Source of the DNA: Paenibacillus pinihumi DSM 23905 = JCM 16419
Lineage (GTDB): Bacteria > Bacillota > Bacilli > Paenibacillales > Paenibacillaceae
DNA: 64,000 nucleotides
Assembly (NCBI RefSeq): GCF_000422505.1
Contig: NZ_KE383864.1
Span: 230,381 to 294,380, forward strand
Reading direction: 5' to 3'
This document shows positions 34,457 to 42,027 of this stretch, one piece after another. Made by a program: the position numbers and the translations under genes. Each line of letters begins with the position of its first letter. Position 1 is the stretch's first letter. The notes below the pieces were generated by a model. The model made no database searches, was not told the DNA's origin, and was given only the letters and a program-made list of their open reading frames with translations.

Positions 34457-35266
34457 CTAACGCTCCCTCCAACCCCTAGTCAACCTCTCCTCAAGCGCCG
34501 CAACAAGCTGGTACATGATCGCAGCGACGATGGCAATGACAACAAGACTTGAGAGGACAAGCGTGAAATTAAATACCTGGAAGCCATATATAATCAAATA
34601 TCCGAGTCCTGATTTGGCTGTCAGAAACTCGCCGACGATAACCCCAACCCAGGCCAGCCCTACATTCACTTTCAGTGTCGAAATAATAACGGGAAAAGAC
34701 GCAGGCAGTATCACGAGACGGAACACCTGGCTGCGCGATCCGCCAAACAGCCGCACCACCTTGATATAATTGGCGTCAATCTCCCGGAACCGGTTATAGA
34801 TGGCGAGTGTCGTTATAATGACCGTTACCGAGAGCGTAGTCGCGACAATAGACAGGAAGCCCGGGCCAAGTGCAACGATAAATATCGGGCCGAGCGCAAC
34901 CTTCGGCATACTATTAAGCACAACCAGATAAGGGTCCAGCACCCTGGATAAAAAAGGGTACCACCACAGCAGCGCAGCCAGCGCTGCCCCAAGGAGCGTA
35001 CCCAGTACAAAACCGGCCGCTGTCTCCATGACGGTAACTGCAATGTGGGGCGGCAGCGTGCCGTCAAGCGTTGTCGTATAGAGCTGATTCCACAGCTTGC
35101 TTGGGTAACTGAACAACAGCACATCAATCCAGCCCAGCCTTCCGGCCAGTTCCCACAGTCCCACAAATACAATCAGAATGAGCACTCGAACCGACATGAC
35201 GGCTGCCGTCAGCTTTTTCTGTCGTGTTCGGTAATCCTCATGCAGCCGTTTGAGCATACTGCTCAT
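34457..35266 (-). CDS. ABC transporter permease (SsuC/TauC type)
   Basis: 269 residues, about six TM helices with the BPD_transp_1 signature EAA loop region (RLFGGSRSQVFRLVILPASFP-like segment, about 170-190). Partner of the ATPase at 35263 and the NMT1-type binding protein at 36209. Overlaps the ATPase gene by 4 bases (ATGA). These importers carry sulfonates, nitrate, or thiamine precursors. Confidence 0.9.
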   Translation of the reverse strand: MSSMLKRLHEDYRTRQKKLTAAVMSVRVLILIVFVGLWELAGRLGWIDVLLFSYPSKLWNQLYTTTLDGTLPPHIAVTVMETAAGFVLGTLLGAALAALLWWYPFLSRVLDPYLVVLNSMPKVALGPIFIVALGPGFLSIVATTLSVTVIITTLAIYNRFREIDANYIKVVRLFGGSRSQVFRLVILPASFPVIISTLKVNVGLAWVGVIVGEFLTAKSGLGYLIIYGFQVFNFTLVLSSLVVIAIVAAIMYQLVAALEERLTRGWRER

Positions 35267-36051
35267 GCGCCATCCGCCTCCTTCCCTTCCTCGGCTTCCA
35301 GCTCCGACCAGATGGAATCGAAAATATCCTGAAAGCCTGCGCTGCGCCTGGCTGCAGTAGGAAGCTGATCCCGGATATCCGGCGGAATATCGAATATTTG
35401 CCTGATACGGCCGGGACGGCTGCCAAGCAAAATCACGCGGTCGCTCATCGCCGCAGCTTCCGCCAGATCATGCGTAACCAGGACCGCCGTCTTGCCCAGT
35501 CGTGTGAGCGTACGCTGGACCAAATCCTCAAGCTGCAGCTTGATGTGCATATCCAGAGCAGAGAACGGCTCATCCAGCAGCAGGATCTCCGGAGAGGCCA
35601 TAAGCGTGCGTACCAGCGCCACCCGCTGGCGCATCCCCCCTGACAGTTCATGCGGATAACGGTCTGCGACCCCATCAAGTCCCATATCCTCAAGCAGCTT
35701 CTCCATCCGTTCGTCAGCATTGCCAGTAAGCTGCCTGCTGACCTCCAGCCCCAGCAGCGCATTTTCCCGGATCGTGCGCCAAGGGAACAGATAGTCCTGT
35801 TGCAGCATATAACCAACCTTCGTCGATGGCCTCTTCACCTGCTCACCATGAAGCAGCACCTCACCCTCAGTAGGCAGCAGCAGACCGGCAAGCAGACTAA
35901 GCAGGGTCGTTTTTCCACAGCCGCTTGGGCCGACCAGACTGATGAACTCGCCAGGCTGAACCGTCAGGTCGACAGACTCTACGGCCAGCGAGGCTTCCTT
36001 CTCGCTGACATAGACATGAGATACATTTTTCAATTCCAGTATCGGTTTCAT
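35263..36051 (-). CDS. ABC transporter ATP-binding protein (SsuB/TauB type)
   Basis: 262 residues. Walker A GPSGCGKTT, Q-loop MLQQDYLFPW, signature LSGGMRQR, Walker B ILLLDEPF, H-loop VTHDLAEA. Energises the importer with the adjacent permease and binding protein. The ATG at 36051 has AAGGAGGGG upstream; a longer ORF to 36093 starts before the ribosome site. It lies 157 bases after the binding-protein gene. Confidence 0.92.
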   Translation of the reverse strand: MKPILELKNVSHVYVSEKEASLAVESVDLTVQPGEFISLVGPSGCGKTTLLSLLAGLLLPTEGEVLLHGEQVKRPSTKVGYMLQQDYLFPWRTIRENALLGLEVSRQLTGNADERMEKLLEDMGLDGVADRYPHELSGGMRQRVALVRTLMASPEILLLDEPFSALDMHIKLQLEDLVQRTLTRLGKTAVLVTHDLAEAAAMSDRVILLGSRPGRIRQIFDIPPDIRDQLPTAARRSAGFQDIFDSIWSELEAEEGKEADGA

Positions 36052-36208
36052 ACGCTTCCCCTCCTTACTCTTCTGGTGACCGGTCTGCTTCATACCATTG
36101 CTTTACAGGGGACGCTGATCACTTCTTGCCGGCCGGCTTTCGCTTCCATGCTTTTCACCTGCAATTATGCTGTTGTTCCAGCCGCTGATTTCCTTGCCTG
36201 AGCAGCCT

Positions 36209-37210
36209 CTACTTCAGCACCTGCTCCGCAAAGGAATTGTCCACCAGCTTGCTATGCTCCACCCGTTCTTTTAATTCGCCTGCAGTCTCCATTACATCGA
36301 GCAGGTTGTTCCACTCTGACTCGTCAATTACCGGGTCGGATGCGTAGGAGCCCTGGCTTTTATAACGGTTGACAACCATGACGACGATGTCCATGTCTGC
36401 ATCCTCAAAATATGGCTTGATCACCTTCGCAATTTCTTCTGCGCTATGCTTCTCAACCCAGAGCTGTGCCCGATGAACTGCTTTGACAAATGCTTCAGCT
36501 GCCGCCTTGTTTTTCTTCAAAAAGCTTTGCTTGGACATATATACCGTGTAAGGAAGATGTCCGCTTTCGGCGCCAAAGGAGGCAATGACATGACCGCGCC
36601 CTTCCTTCTCAAAGATCGATGCCTGCGGCTCAAAGAGCTGCACATAATCACCTGTGCCGGAAGCAAATGCAGCCGGAATATTGGCAAAATCCACGTTTTG
36701 AATCAGATTCAAATCCGCTTTCGGATCAATGCCCTTCTTCTTCAAGGTGAATTCGCCAGCCATCTGCGGCATGCCGCCTTTGCGCTGGCCAAGGAAGTCT
36801 GACCCTTTCAGATCATTCCAATCGAAGCCGCTGACCGTCTCCCTGGACACAAGAAACGTCCCGTCGGTTTGCGTCAGCTGTGCAAAATTAATGACCGGGT
36901 CCTTCGCTCCCTGCTGCGCCACATAGATGGATGTCTCTGAACCGACGAGTCCAATGTCGATATTGCCTGAAAGAAGCGCAGTCATCGTCTTGTCGCCGCC
37001 GAAGGTAGCAACCAGTTCCACCTCCAGCCCCTCATCCTCAAAAAAACCCTCGCTCAGTGCAACGTACTGGGGAGCATAAAATATCGAACGGGTGACCTCG
37101 CCTACCGTCAGCTTGGTTTTGCCGCCACCCGCATCTTTGCCGCATCCGCCCAGCACAGCGCCTGCCAGAAGCAGCAGCACAAGCAGCGCGGCGGTTCTCT
37201 TTCGACGCAT
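36209..37210 (-). CDS. NMT1/SsuA-type ABC substrate-binding lipoprotein
   Basis: 333 residues. Lipoprotein signal with lipobox VLGGC (Cys23), then an NMT1/THI5-like two-lobe fold: LTVGEVTRSIFYAPQYVA, FFEDEGLEVELV, LLSGNIDIGLVG, KGGMPQMAG. Family members bind alkanesulfonates, nitrate, or thiamine pyrimidine precursors; the ligand cannot be told here. First gene of the importer operon. No TPP or SAM riboswitch was recognised in the leader, only a 7-bp hairpin. Confidence 0.88.
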   Translation of the reverse strand: MRRKRTAALLVLLLLAGAVLGGCGKDAGGGKTKLTVGEVTRSIFYAPQYVALSEGFFEDEGLEVELVATFGGDKTMTALLSGNIDIGLVGSETSIYVAQQGAKDPVINFAQLTQTDGTFLVSRETVSGFDWNDLKGSDFLGQRKGGMPQMAGEFTLKKKGIDPKADLNLIQNVDFANIPAAFASGTGDYVQLFEPQASIFEKEGRGHVIASFGAESGHLPYTVYMSKQSFLKKNKAAAEAFVKAVHRAQLWVEKHSAEEIAKVIKPYFEDADMDIVVMVVNRYKSQGSYASDPVIDESEWNNLLDVMETAGELKERVEHSKLVDNSFAEQVLK

Positions 37211-37269
37211 AGCTCATCCCTCCAATAAAATCTGTTAGTGATTCAGCCTATGCGGCTTGTGCCCGGTTG

Positions 37270-37305
37270 GTGCAGTTCTTCGGATATGACTTGCGGGTAC
37301 TGCAC
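37270..37305 (-). other. Leader hairpin upstream of the importer operon
   Basis: GTGCAGT (37270-37276) pairs with ACTGCAC (37299-37305), loop 22 bases. It lies 60-95 bases before the binding-protein start. Could be a regulatory RNA structure; no known riboswitch class was matched. Confidence 0.3.
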
Positions 37306-37359
37306 GGATTTTGCAGGGCTAAGCAATCTATTTGAAGGATCACCGCAGGGAAGAATACA

Positions 37360-37404
37360 ACTAAAACCCGTACATTCATTAGTGATGAACGTACGGGTTT
37401 TAGT
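37360..37404 (-). terminator. Terminator of the M32 carboxypeptidase gene
   Basis: 14-bp stem ACTAAAACCCGTAC (37360-37373)/GTACGGGTTTTAGT (37391-37404) with inner TTCAT/ATGAA pairing. It lies about 180 bases after the carboxypeptidase stop; symmetric, so it could work on both strands. Confidence 0.7.
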
Positions 37405-37582
37405 CGTTGCCAGGATAACGAAATAAAGTGCATGGCCAGATAGGCCAGCCTTAGAAAAAAGACCAAAATGCCGCTCCCCGGCCCCACAGCCTGAAAGTCC
37501 GGTTCTCCAGAGCTAGACGTGCAGCTCATTATCAACAACGGACAGCAAATAATTGATATGATGGTCTGCGCGGCATGCGTTC

Positions 37583-39097
37583 CTACAGCTTATAAATATC
37601 CTTGTATTTCGTCTCCAGATAGCTAACCAGGTGAGCCGGGTCAAGCGGCTTGCCGGTTACACGCTGCACGATCTCGGATGGCGATTCCAGCTTGCCGTAC
37701 TGATAGATTTTGTCGCTCAGCCATGCCTTGATTGGCAGCAAGTCGCCCTTGCCTACCAGATCCCACAAGCTCGGAAGTTCGCGTTCCATAGTATCTGTGA
37801 ACTGGGCGGCATACATGTTGCCCAGCGAGTAAGACGGGAAGTAACCGAAGGCTCCGCCTGACCAGTGGACATCCTGGAGCACACCGTCACGGTTATTCGA
37901 CGGCACAATACCAAGGTATTCCTTGTACTTCTCGTTCCAGATTTCCGGAAGCTCGCTTGCTTTGACACCATTGTTGAAAATGGCTTTCTCAATTTCGTAA
38001 CGGATAATTATATGCAGGTTATAAGTCAGCTCGTCAGCTTCAATCCGGATCAGGGAAGGCTGCACAACGTTAGTGCCGCGGTAGAATTGCTCCACCGGCA
38101 CATCAAGCTGGCCCGGGAACCGCTTCTGCAGCTCTCCGAAATACCGCTCCCAGAATGGACGGCTGCGGCCGATGACATTTTCCCAAAAGCGGGATTGGGA
38201 TTCATGAATACCCATGGAAGTTCCGTCACACAGGGTGGTGCCGATCAGCTCCTGCCTGATATTCTGCTCATACAGCGCGTGTCCGCCCTCATGGATCGTT
38301 CCGAACAGGGCGCTCGTCACATCATCCTCCAGATAACGGGTCGTAATTCTTACATCCCCAGGGCTAAGTCCAGTCGCAAACGGATGGACGCTCTCATCCA
38401 GACGTCCGGCTTCAAAGTCATAACCCATCTGCTTCAGTATGTACAAGCTGAAATCCTTTTGTGCCGCCTGGCTGTAATTTTGGCGTAAAAATGCAGTTTC
38501 CGGCTGGTGGCTGGAAGCGGCAATAGCCGAAGCTAACGGAACCAGCCTGCTGCGCAGTCCGCCAAATACTTCGTCCAGCTGCGCCGTCGTCATACCCGGC
38601 TCGTAATCATCCAGCAGCGTATCGTAGCGTGTGCCATTAACGCCGCGAAGGTCGATGAACTGGTTGGTCAGATCAATAATTTTTTCCAGGTATGGCTGGA
38701 AGCTCGCATAATCGTCATTCTCCTTGGCTTCCTCCCAGTAGCTTTCCGCCTTGGAGGTCAGAATGACATATTCCTCATTCAGCTTGGCCGGGATTTTTTT
38801 GCTTTTATCATAATCCTTCTTGCTCTCGGTAACGAGTCTGCGGTTGATTTCATCCAGGGACCCGAGCGTCTCCTGCTCGCTAAGGCGGGCCAGCAGATCT
38901 CCCATTTCATCAGAGGTAGTCAGCCTGAACGCTTCAGACGACAAAACGCCAATTGCCTCCGAACGGCTGGCTACACCCTTACGCGGCGCGCCTGTGCGCA
39001 AATCCCAGTATAGAACGCCAAGCGCCTCATGGTAGCTCTTGATGGTTTTGTTTAACTCGCGAAATCTTTCCAATGCTTTTTCGGTATTCGTTGTCAC
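37583..39097 (-). CDS. Metallocarboxypeptidase, M32 family
   Basis: 504 residues; removes C-terminal residues from peptides, cytoplasmic. Zinc motif HEGGH (in GTIHEGGHALYEQ), and the family stretches GTSMGIHESQSRFWEN, ETAFLRQNYSQAAQ, DVRITTRYLEDD and LNRGTN-like YRGTNVVQPSLIRIEADELTY (split here for readability). Length typical of M32 (about 500). The start is GTG at 39097. Divergent from the YqkB-like gene. Confidence 0.93.
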   Translation of the reverse strand: MTTNTEKALERFRELNKTIKSYHEALGVLYWDLRTGAPRKGVASRSEAIGVLSSEAFRLTTSDEMGDLLARLSEQETLGSLDEINRRLVTESKKDYDKSKKIPAKLNEEYVILTSKAESYWEEAKENDDYASFQPYLEKIIDLTNQFIDLRGVNGTRYDTLLDDYEPGMTTAQLDEVFGGLRSRLVPLASAIAASSHQPETAFLRQNYSQAAQKDFSLYILKQMGYDFEAGRLDESVHPFATGLSPGDVRITTRYLEDDVTSALFGTIHEGGHALYEQNIRQELIGTTLCDGTSMGIHESQSRFWENVIGRSRPFWERYFGELQKRFPGQLDVPVEQFYRGTNVVQPSLIRIEADELTYNLHIIIRYEIEKAIFNNGVKASELPEIWNEKYKEYLGIVPSNNRDGVLQDVHWSGGAFGYFPSYSLGNMYAAQFTDTMERELPSLWDLVGKGDLLPIKAWLSDKIYQYGKLESPSEIVQRVTGKPLDPAHLVSYLETKYKDIYKL

Positions 39098-39131
39098 AAC
39101 TCATCCCGCCTTTCTTTTTCAATGCTTCCTC

Positions 39132-39160
39132 TTGATCATACTTTTTGCCGGACGTATAAT
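39132..39160 (+). promoter_or_regulatory. SigA promoter of the yqkB-like gene
   Basis: -35 TTGATC (39132-39137), 17-base spacer, -10 TATAAT (39155-39160); about 35 bases before the TTG start. Confidence 0.75.
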
Positions 39161-39194
39161 CAAATTTAACCCGAATACAGAAGGAGTCCTTCTT

Positions 39195-39533
39195 TTGAAA
39201 ATTATATTTAGCGAGGCTGCGCAAGCCAAGCTGCTGCCACTGCTGGAGCCTGGACAAGTCCGGCTCAAACTCTTGTATGATACGGAAGGCTGCGGCTGTG
39301 TCGTCAGCGGCGTTCCCGCGCTGCAGCTGGTAGACGAACAAGGCCCGGATGACAGCCCCGGAGATGGCGTGCCGATTCCGTTCCTGTATGAGCCCCGCCA
39401 TGAAGTTTTTTTCGAGCCGGAGCTCAAGGTTGATTATTCCGCTATAAAAGGGCAATTCTCATTAAAGAGCGACCAACAGATTTATACGAATCATCTGCGT
39501 CTGATCCAGAAACGCAGCTGCGGGCTTTCCTGA
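39195..39533 (+). CDS. YqkB-type HesB-like Fe-S biosynthesis family protein
   Basis: 112 residues of the HesB/IscA fold: IIFSEAAQAKLLPLL, then YDTEGCGCVVSG, which resembles B. subtilis YqkB. The family is annotated as iron-sulfur cluster biosynthesis, but this subgroup lacks the full set of three IscA cysteines, keeping only the GCGC pair (plus one Cys near the end), so its role is unproven. The start is TTG at 39195 with AAGGAG upstream; the longer ORF upstream has no ribosome site. Confidence 0.78.
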   Translation: MKIIFSEAAQAKLLPLLEPGQVRLKLLYDTEGCGCVVSGVPALQLVDEQGPDDSPGDGVPIPFLYEPRHEVFFEPELKVDYSAIKGQFSLKSDQQIYTNHLRLIQKRSCGLS

Positions 39534-39631
39534 TTACCACAGGGCGGCAGTTCCGTGAAGACAAGAACCTTATCCTAGCATAAAACATGACGCATTCCAA
39601 GAAGCGCTCACGATCCCGGAGGGAAACAACC

Positions 39632-40228
39632 ATGAACAATATTGAAGCGATTTTTGAGTACAACCGGCAATTTGTAGAGGATCGCGCCTACGAGCAGTAT
39701 CGTACGACCCGTTTCCCGAATAAGCGAATGGTTATTGTCACCTGTATGGACACCAGATTGACCGAACTGCTGCCCAAGGCGCTGAATCTGCGCAACGGAG
39801 ACGCCAAAATTATTAAAAATGCCGGCGGCATTGTCACACAGCCTTTCGGCAATATTTCCCGGAGCGTTCTCATCGCGCTTTATGAGCTGCAGGCCAATGA
39901 AGTGCTCATTATCGGCCACAGGGATTGCGGAATGACAGGCATCAACCCTGAGCATATTGTAGAGAACATGATACAAAGGGGCATCCCTGAGAACACCATT
40001 CAGACGCTGCGCAATTCCGGCATGAATCTGATGCGCTGGCTAAAGGGATTTGACAATCTCAACGAAAGTGTGGAAAACAGTGTCCGCATCATGAGCAATC
40101 ACCCGCTTCTTCCGCCCGGCATCCCTGTTCATGGTCTCATTATTGATTCGGAGACGGGCAAGCTCGATCTGGTCGTCGACGGATATGAAGTCCTAACGAA
40201 CAAGGAAAACGGACAGGCTGGCCAGTAA
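39632..40228 (+). CDS. Beta-class carbonic anhydrase
   Basis: Interconverts CO2 and bicarbonate. 198 residues. Zinc ligands C38 (in CMDTR), H96 and C99 (in GHRDCGM); the D40-R42 dyad is present, and the IIKNAGGIV segment is typical. Similar to B. subtilis YtiB. The ATG at 39632 has GGAGGG upstream. Cytoplasmic. A 7-bp hairpin (GGCTGGC/GCCAGCC) overlaps the stop codon. Confidence 0.92.
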   Translation: MNNIEAIFEYNRQFVEDRAYEQYRTTRFPNKRMVIVTCMDTRLTELLPKALNLRNGDAKIIKNAGGIVTQPFGNISRSVLIALYELQANEVLIIGHRDCGMTGINPEHIVENMIQRGIPENTIQTLRNSGMNLMRWLKGFDNLNESVENSVRIMSNHPLLPPGIPVHGLIIDSETGKLDLVVDGYEVLTNKENGQAGQ

Positions 40229-40316
40229 GCGCCAGCCGATACGAAAATCCCGCTCTGATCGGTACCGAATTATTCGTAAAAAACAATGCTGCCGGAACTC
40301 GGGCTTGCTGTCCTGG

Positions 40317-40880
40317 TTAACGGTCCGCTCCAGGTTTCGGCCCGGGGCCAGCCTGCTCAGCAGCCCGGCGCCGCTCATAGGCCTCGGCTCTGGCAGCAAT
40401 TACACTGCTACGGTCACGCAGTGTGTGTCTGTGAATGAGCTGTTCATCGCTGCGGCTCGGCTCACACCAGCCGTAGCCTGCATGTTCAGCCAGCTCGCGG
40501 CACTCCCGCTCCAGTCCTTGATCCCGGAATGGCAGATTCAAGTCCCGGAACGATACTTGCTCCCCTTCTGCCGACAGCTCATGCAGTTTGCCTTTGACCA
40601 TAGCTGTTACTGCCCGCCCATCCAATCCGAGCTGATCGAGCAGCTCCGGCTGAAGACGGCGGTCTGCCTGATAAAACATCTTGGAAGCGCCCTTTAAATT
40701 GCCCCGGCGGTGATGGTACTGGCCCACTGCAATCTGAATCAGCCCTACCCAGATCTGAGCATACGGATCGGATGATCCCTGCTCCTTCCAATATTCCTCC
40801 AGCAGTTCATGGCATTCAAAGTAATCCCTCGTTGCATGAAATTCCACCAGAAAATCCATATAAGGCTTCGCATATCTCAT
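40317..40880 (-). CDS. DUF309 protein
   Basis: 187 residues. The conserved DUF309 core is in the first 90 residues: DYFECHELLEEYWKEQ and GLIQIAVGQYHHRRGN. This is an all-helical domain of unknown function, widespread in Bacillales (YpuF-like). The C-terminal 70 residues are basic/Ala-rich and poorly conserved. Convergent with the carbonic anhydrase gene. Confidence 0.82.
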   Translation of the reverse strand: MRYAKPYMDFLVEFHATRDYFECHELLEEYWKEQGSSDPYAQIWVGLIQIAVGQYHHRRGNLKGASKMFYQADRRLQPELLDQLGLDGRAVTAMVKGKLHELSAEGEQVSFRDLNLPFRDQGLERECRELAEHAGYGWCEPSRSDEQLIHRHTLRDRSSVIAARAEAYERRRAAEQAGPGPKPGADR

Positions 40881-41155
40881 ACTTTTTTATACCTCTTCTA
40901 TCGATCATTATTGATTTTTTCCTGCTTCACAAAACTTTTTTATGATTTTCAAAAAAAATTGAAACCTGATTCTATCTTAGACGTAATCTATTCTTAAGGC
41001 AACGTAACCGAACTTAGCCAAAGAGGCGATTGCGGCAATGACTATGCAGATGCGGGTTCATGCTTGGCGGACCTGCTGCGCAGAGTTATACTGCACTTTC
41101 TTCTTGTTGAATCGGCTGCAATGCCATCTATGTTTATTAGGAGGAGAAGAAAGAG

Positions 41156-41590
41156 ATGAAGAAGTTGATGCTGCTTATGATGGCATTTACGCTGTTCCTT
41201 GCCTTTGCTGTGCCGGACAGTGCCGATGCCAAAAGAGGAGGCGGAATGAAATCCGGCCGTTCCGGCTTTACCCAAACGCCGAAGAAGCCTGCGGAAAATG
41301 TACAAAAATCCGATGCTTCCACCGCTTCAAAATCGCAAGCTGCGACGACAGGGTCTACTGCTAACCGCGGATTTTTCGGCGGCGGCGGATTTATGAAAGG
41401 TCTAATGATCGGCGGACTTGCCGGCATGCTGTTCGGCGGATTGTTCGGCGGCATGGGCTTCATGGGCGATATTCTTGGATTGCTGATCAATGTATTCGCT
41501 ATCGTCCTTCTGTTTGTTGCGATACGCGCGATATTCAATTACTTCCGCAATAACAAAAAGCGCGTAGACGATAGCCGGAGACCATTCTAA
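41156..41590 (+). CDS. Tim44-like / glycine-rich membrane protein
   Basis: 144 residues: signal peptide (1-25, ending DSADA), a Ser/Thr/Lys-rich linker, a Gly-rich stretch (GFFGGGGFMKGLMIGGLAGM) and a TM helix (about 105-125), then a short basic tail. This is the N-terminal architecture of bacterial Tim44-like lipid-associated proteins, but without the C-terminal Tim44 domain. Function unknown. ATG after AGGAGGAGAAG. Two bases before the DUF2653 gene, so one operon. Confidence 0.7.
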   Translation: MKKLMLLMMAFTLFLAFAVPDSADAKRGGGMKSGRSGFTQTPKKPAENVQKSDASTASKSQAATTGSTANRGFFGGGGFMKGLMIGGLAGMLFGGLFGGMGFMGDILGLLINVFAIVLLFVAIRAIFNYFRNNKKRVDDSRRPF

Positions 41591-41592
41591 AT

Positions 41593-41880
41593 ATGACGAA
41601 AATTTTTACCGATGAGATTATTAACGCTGTGATTATGCATATGGCTGATCGCAAAGGCGTTCCTTACTCCGCTGTAGAGGTCGAATTGTCCATTGATGAT
41701 GAACATGGCTTCACTGCAGAGGTATGGGTCAATCAACGCAGCCAGTACCTTGTCGAATCCAACATTCTCGAAGCTGTCGAGCAGTACATGTATAAGCAGT
41801 ACCAGCTTCGCGTATTCCGTTCCCAGATCAGACTGGATGCGGATGATGAGGAATTTTTCGCGGAAATTTCAGATTCATAG
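41593..41880 (+). CDS. DUF2653 (YxcD-like) protein
   Basis: 95 residues, acidic soluble protein matching DUF2653: FTDEIINAVIMHMADRKG, AVEVELSIDDEHGFTAEVW, YMYKQYQLRVFRSQIRL. Function unknown. It starts 2 bases after the Tim44-like gene; the ribosome site (GGAGA) lies in the end of that gene. Followed by a strong terminator. Confidence 0.8.
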   Translation: MTKIFTDEIINAVIMHMADRKGVPYSAVEVELSIDDEHGFTAEVWVNQRSQYLVESNILEAVEQYMYKQYQLRVFRSQIRLDADDEEFFAEISDS

Positions 41881-41889
41881 TCTTTATAC

Positions 41890-41933
41890 ACAAGCATCAG
41901 CAAGCCTGCTCTGTCAGGAATGCTGATGCTTGT
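41890..41933 (+). terminator. Terminator of the Tim44-like/DUF2653 operon
   Basis: 13-bp stem ACAAGCATCAGCA/TGCTGATGCTTGT followed by TTGTTATT. Confidence 0.8.
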
Positions 41934-42027
41934 TTGTTATTAACCGGTTACATTTTCCAAGTAACTCTCCCCTTCCCGGCGCGTCTAAATGTACAAGATT
42001 CATAGAAGGAGAGTGGCAAACTAGAGA

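Noticed and set aside
37211-37360. TPP riboswitch in front of the NMT1-type importer
   Set aside because: The CUGAGA and ACCUGAUCUGGAUAAUGCCAG-type core elements are absent.
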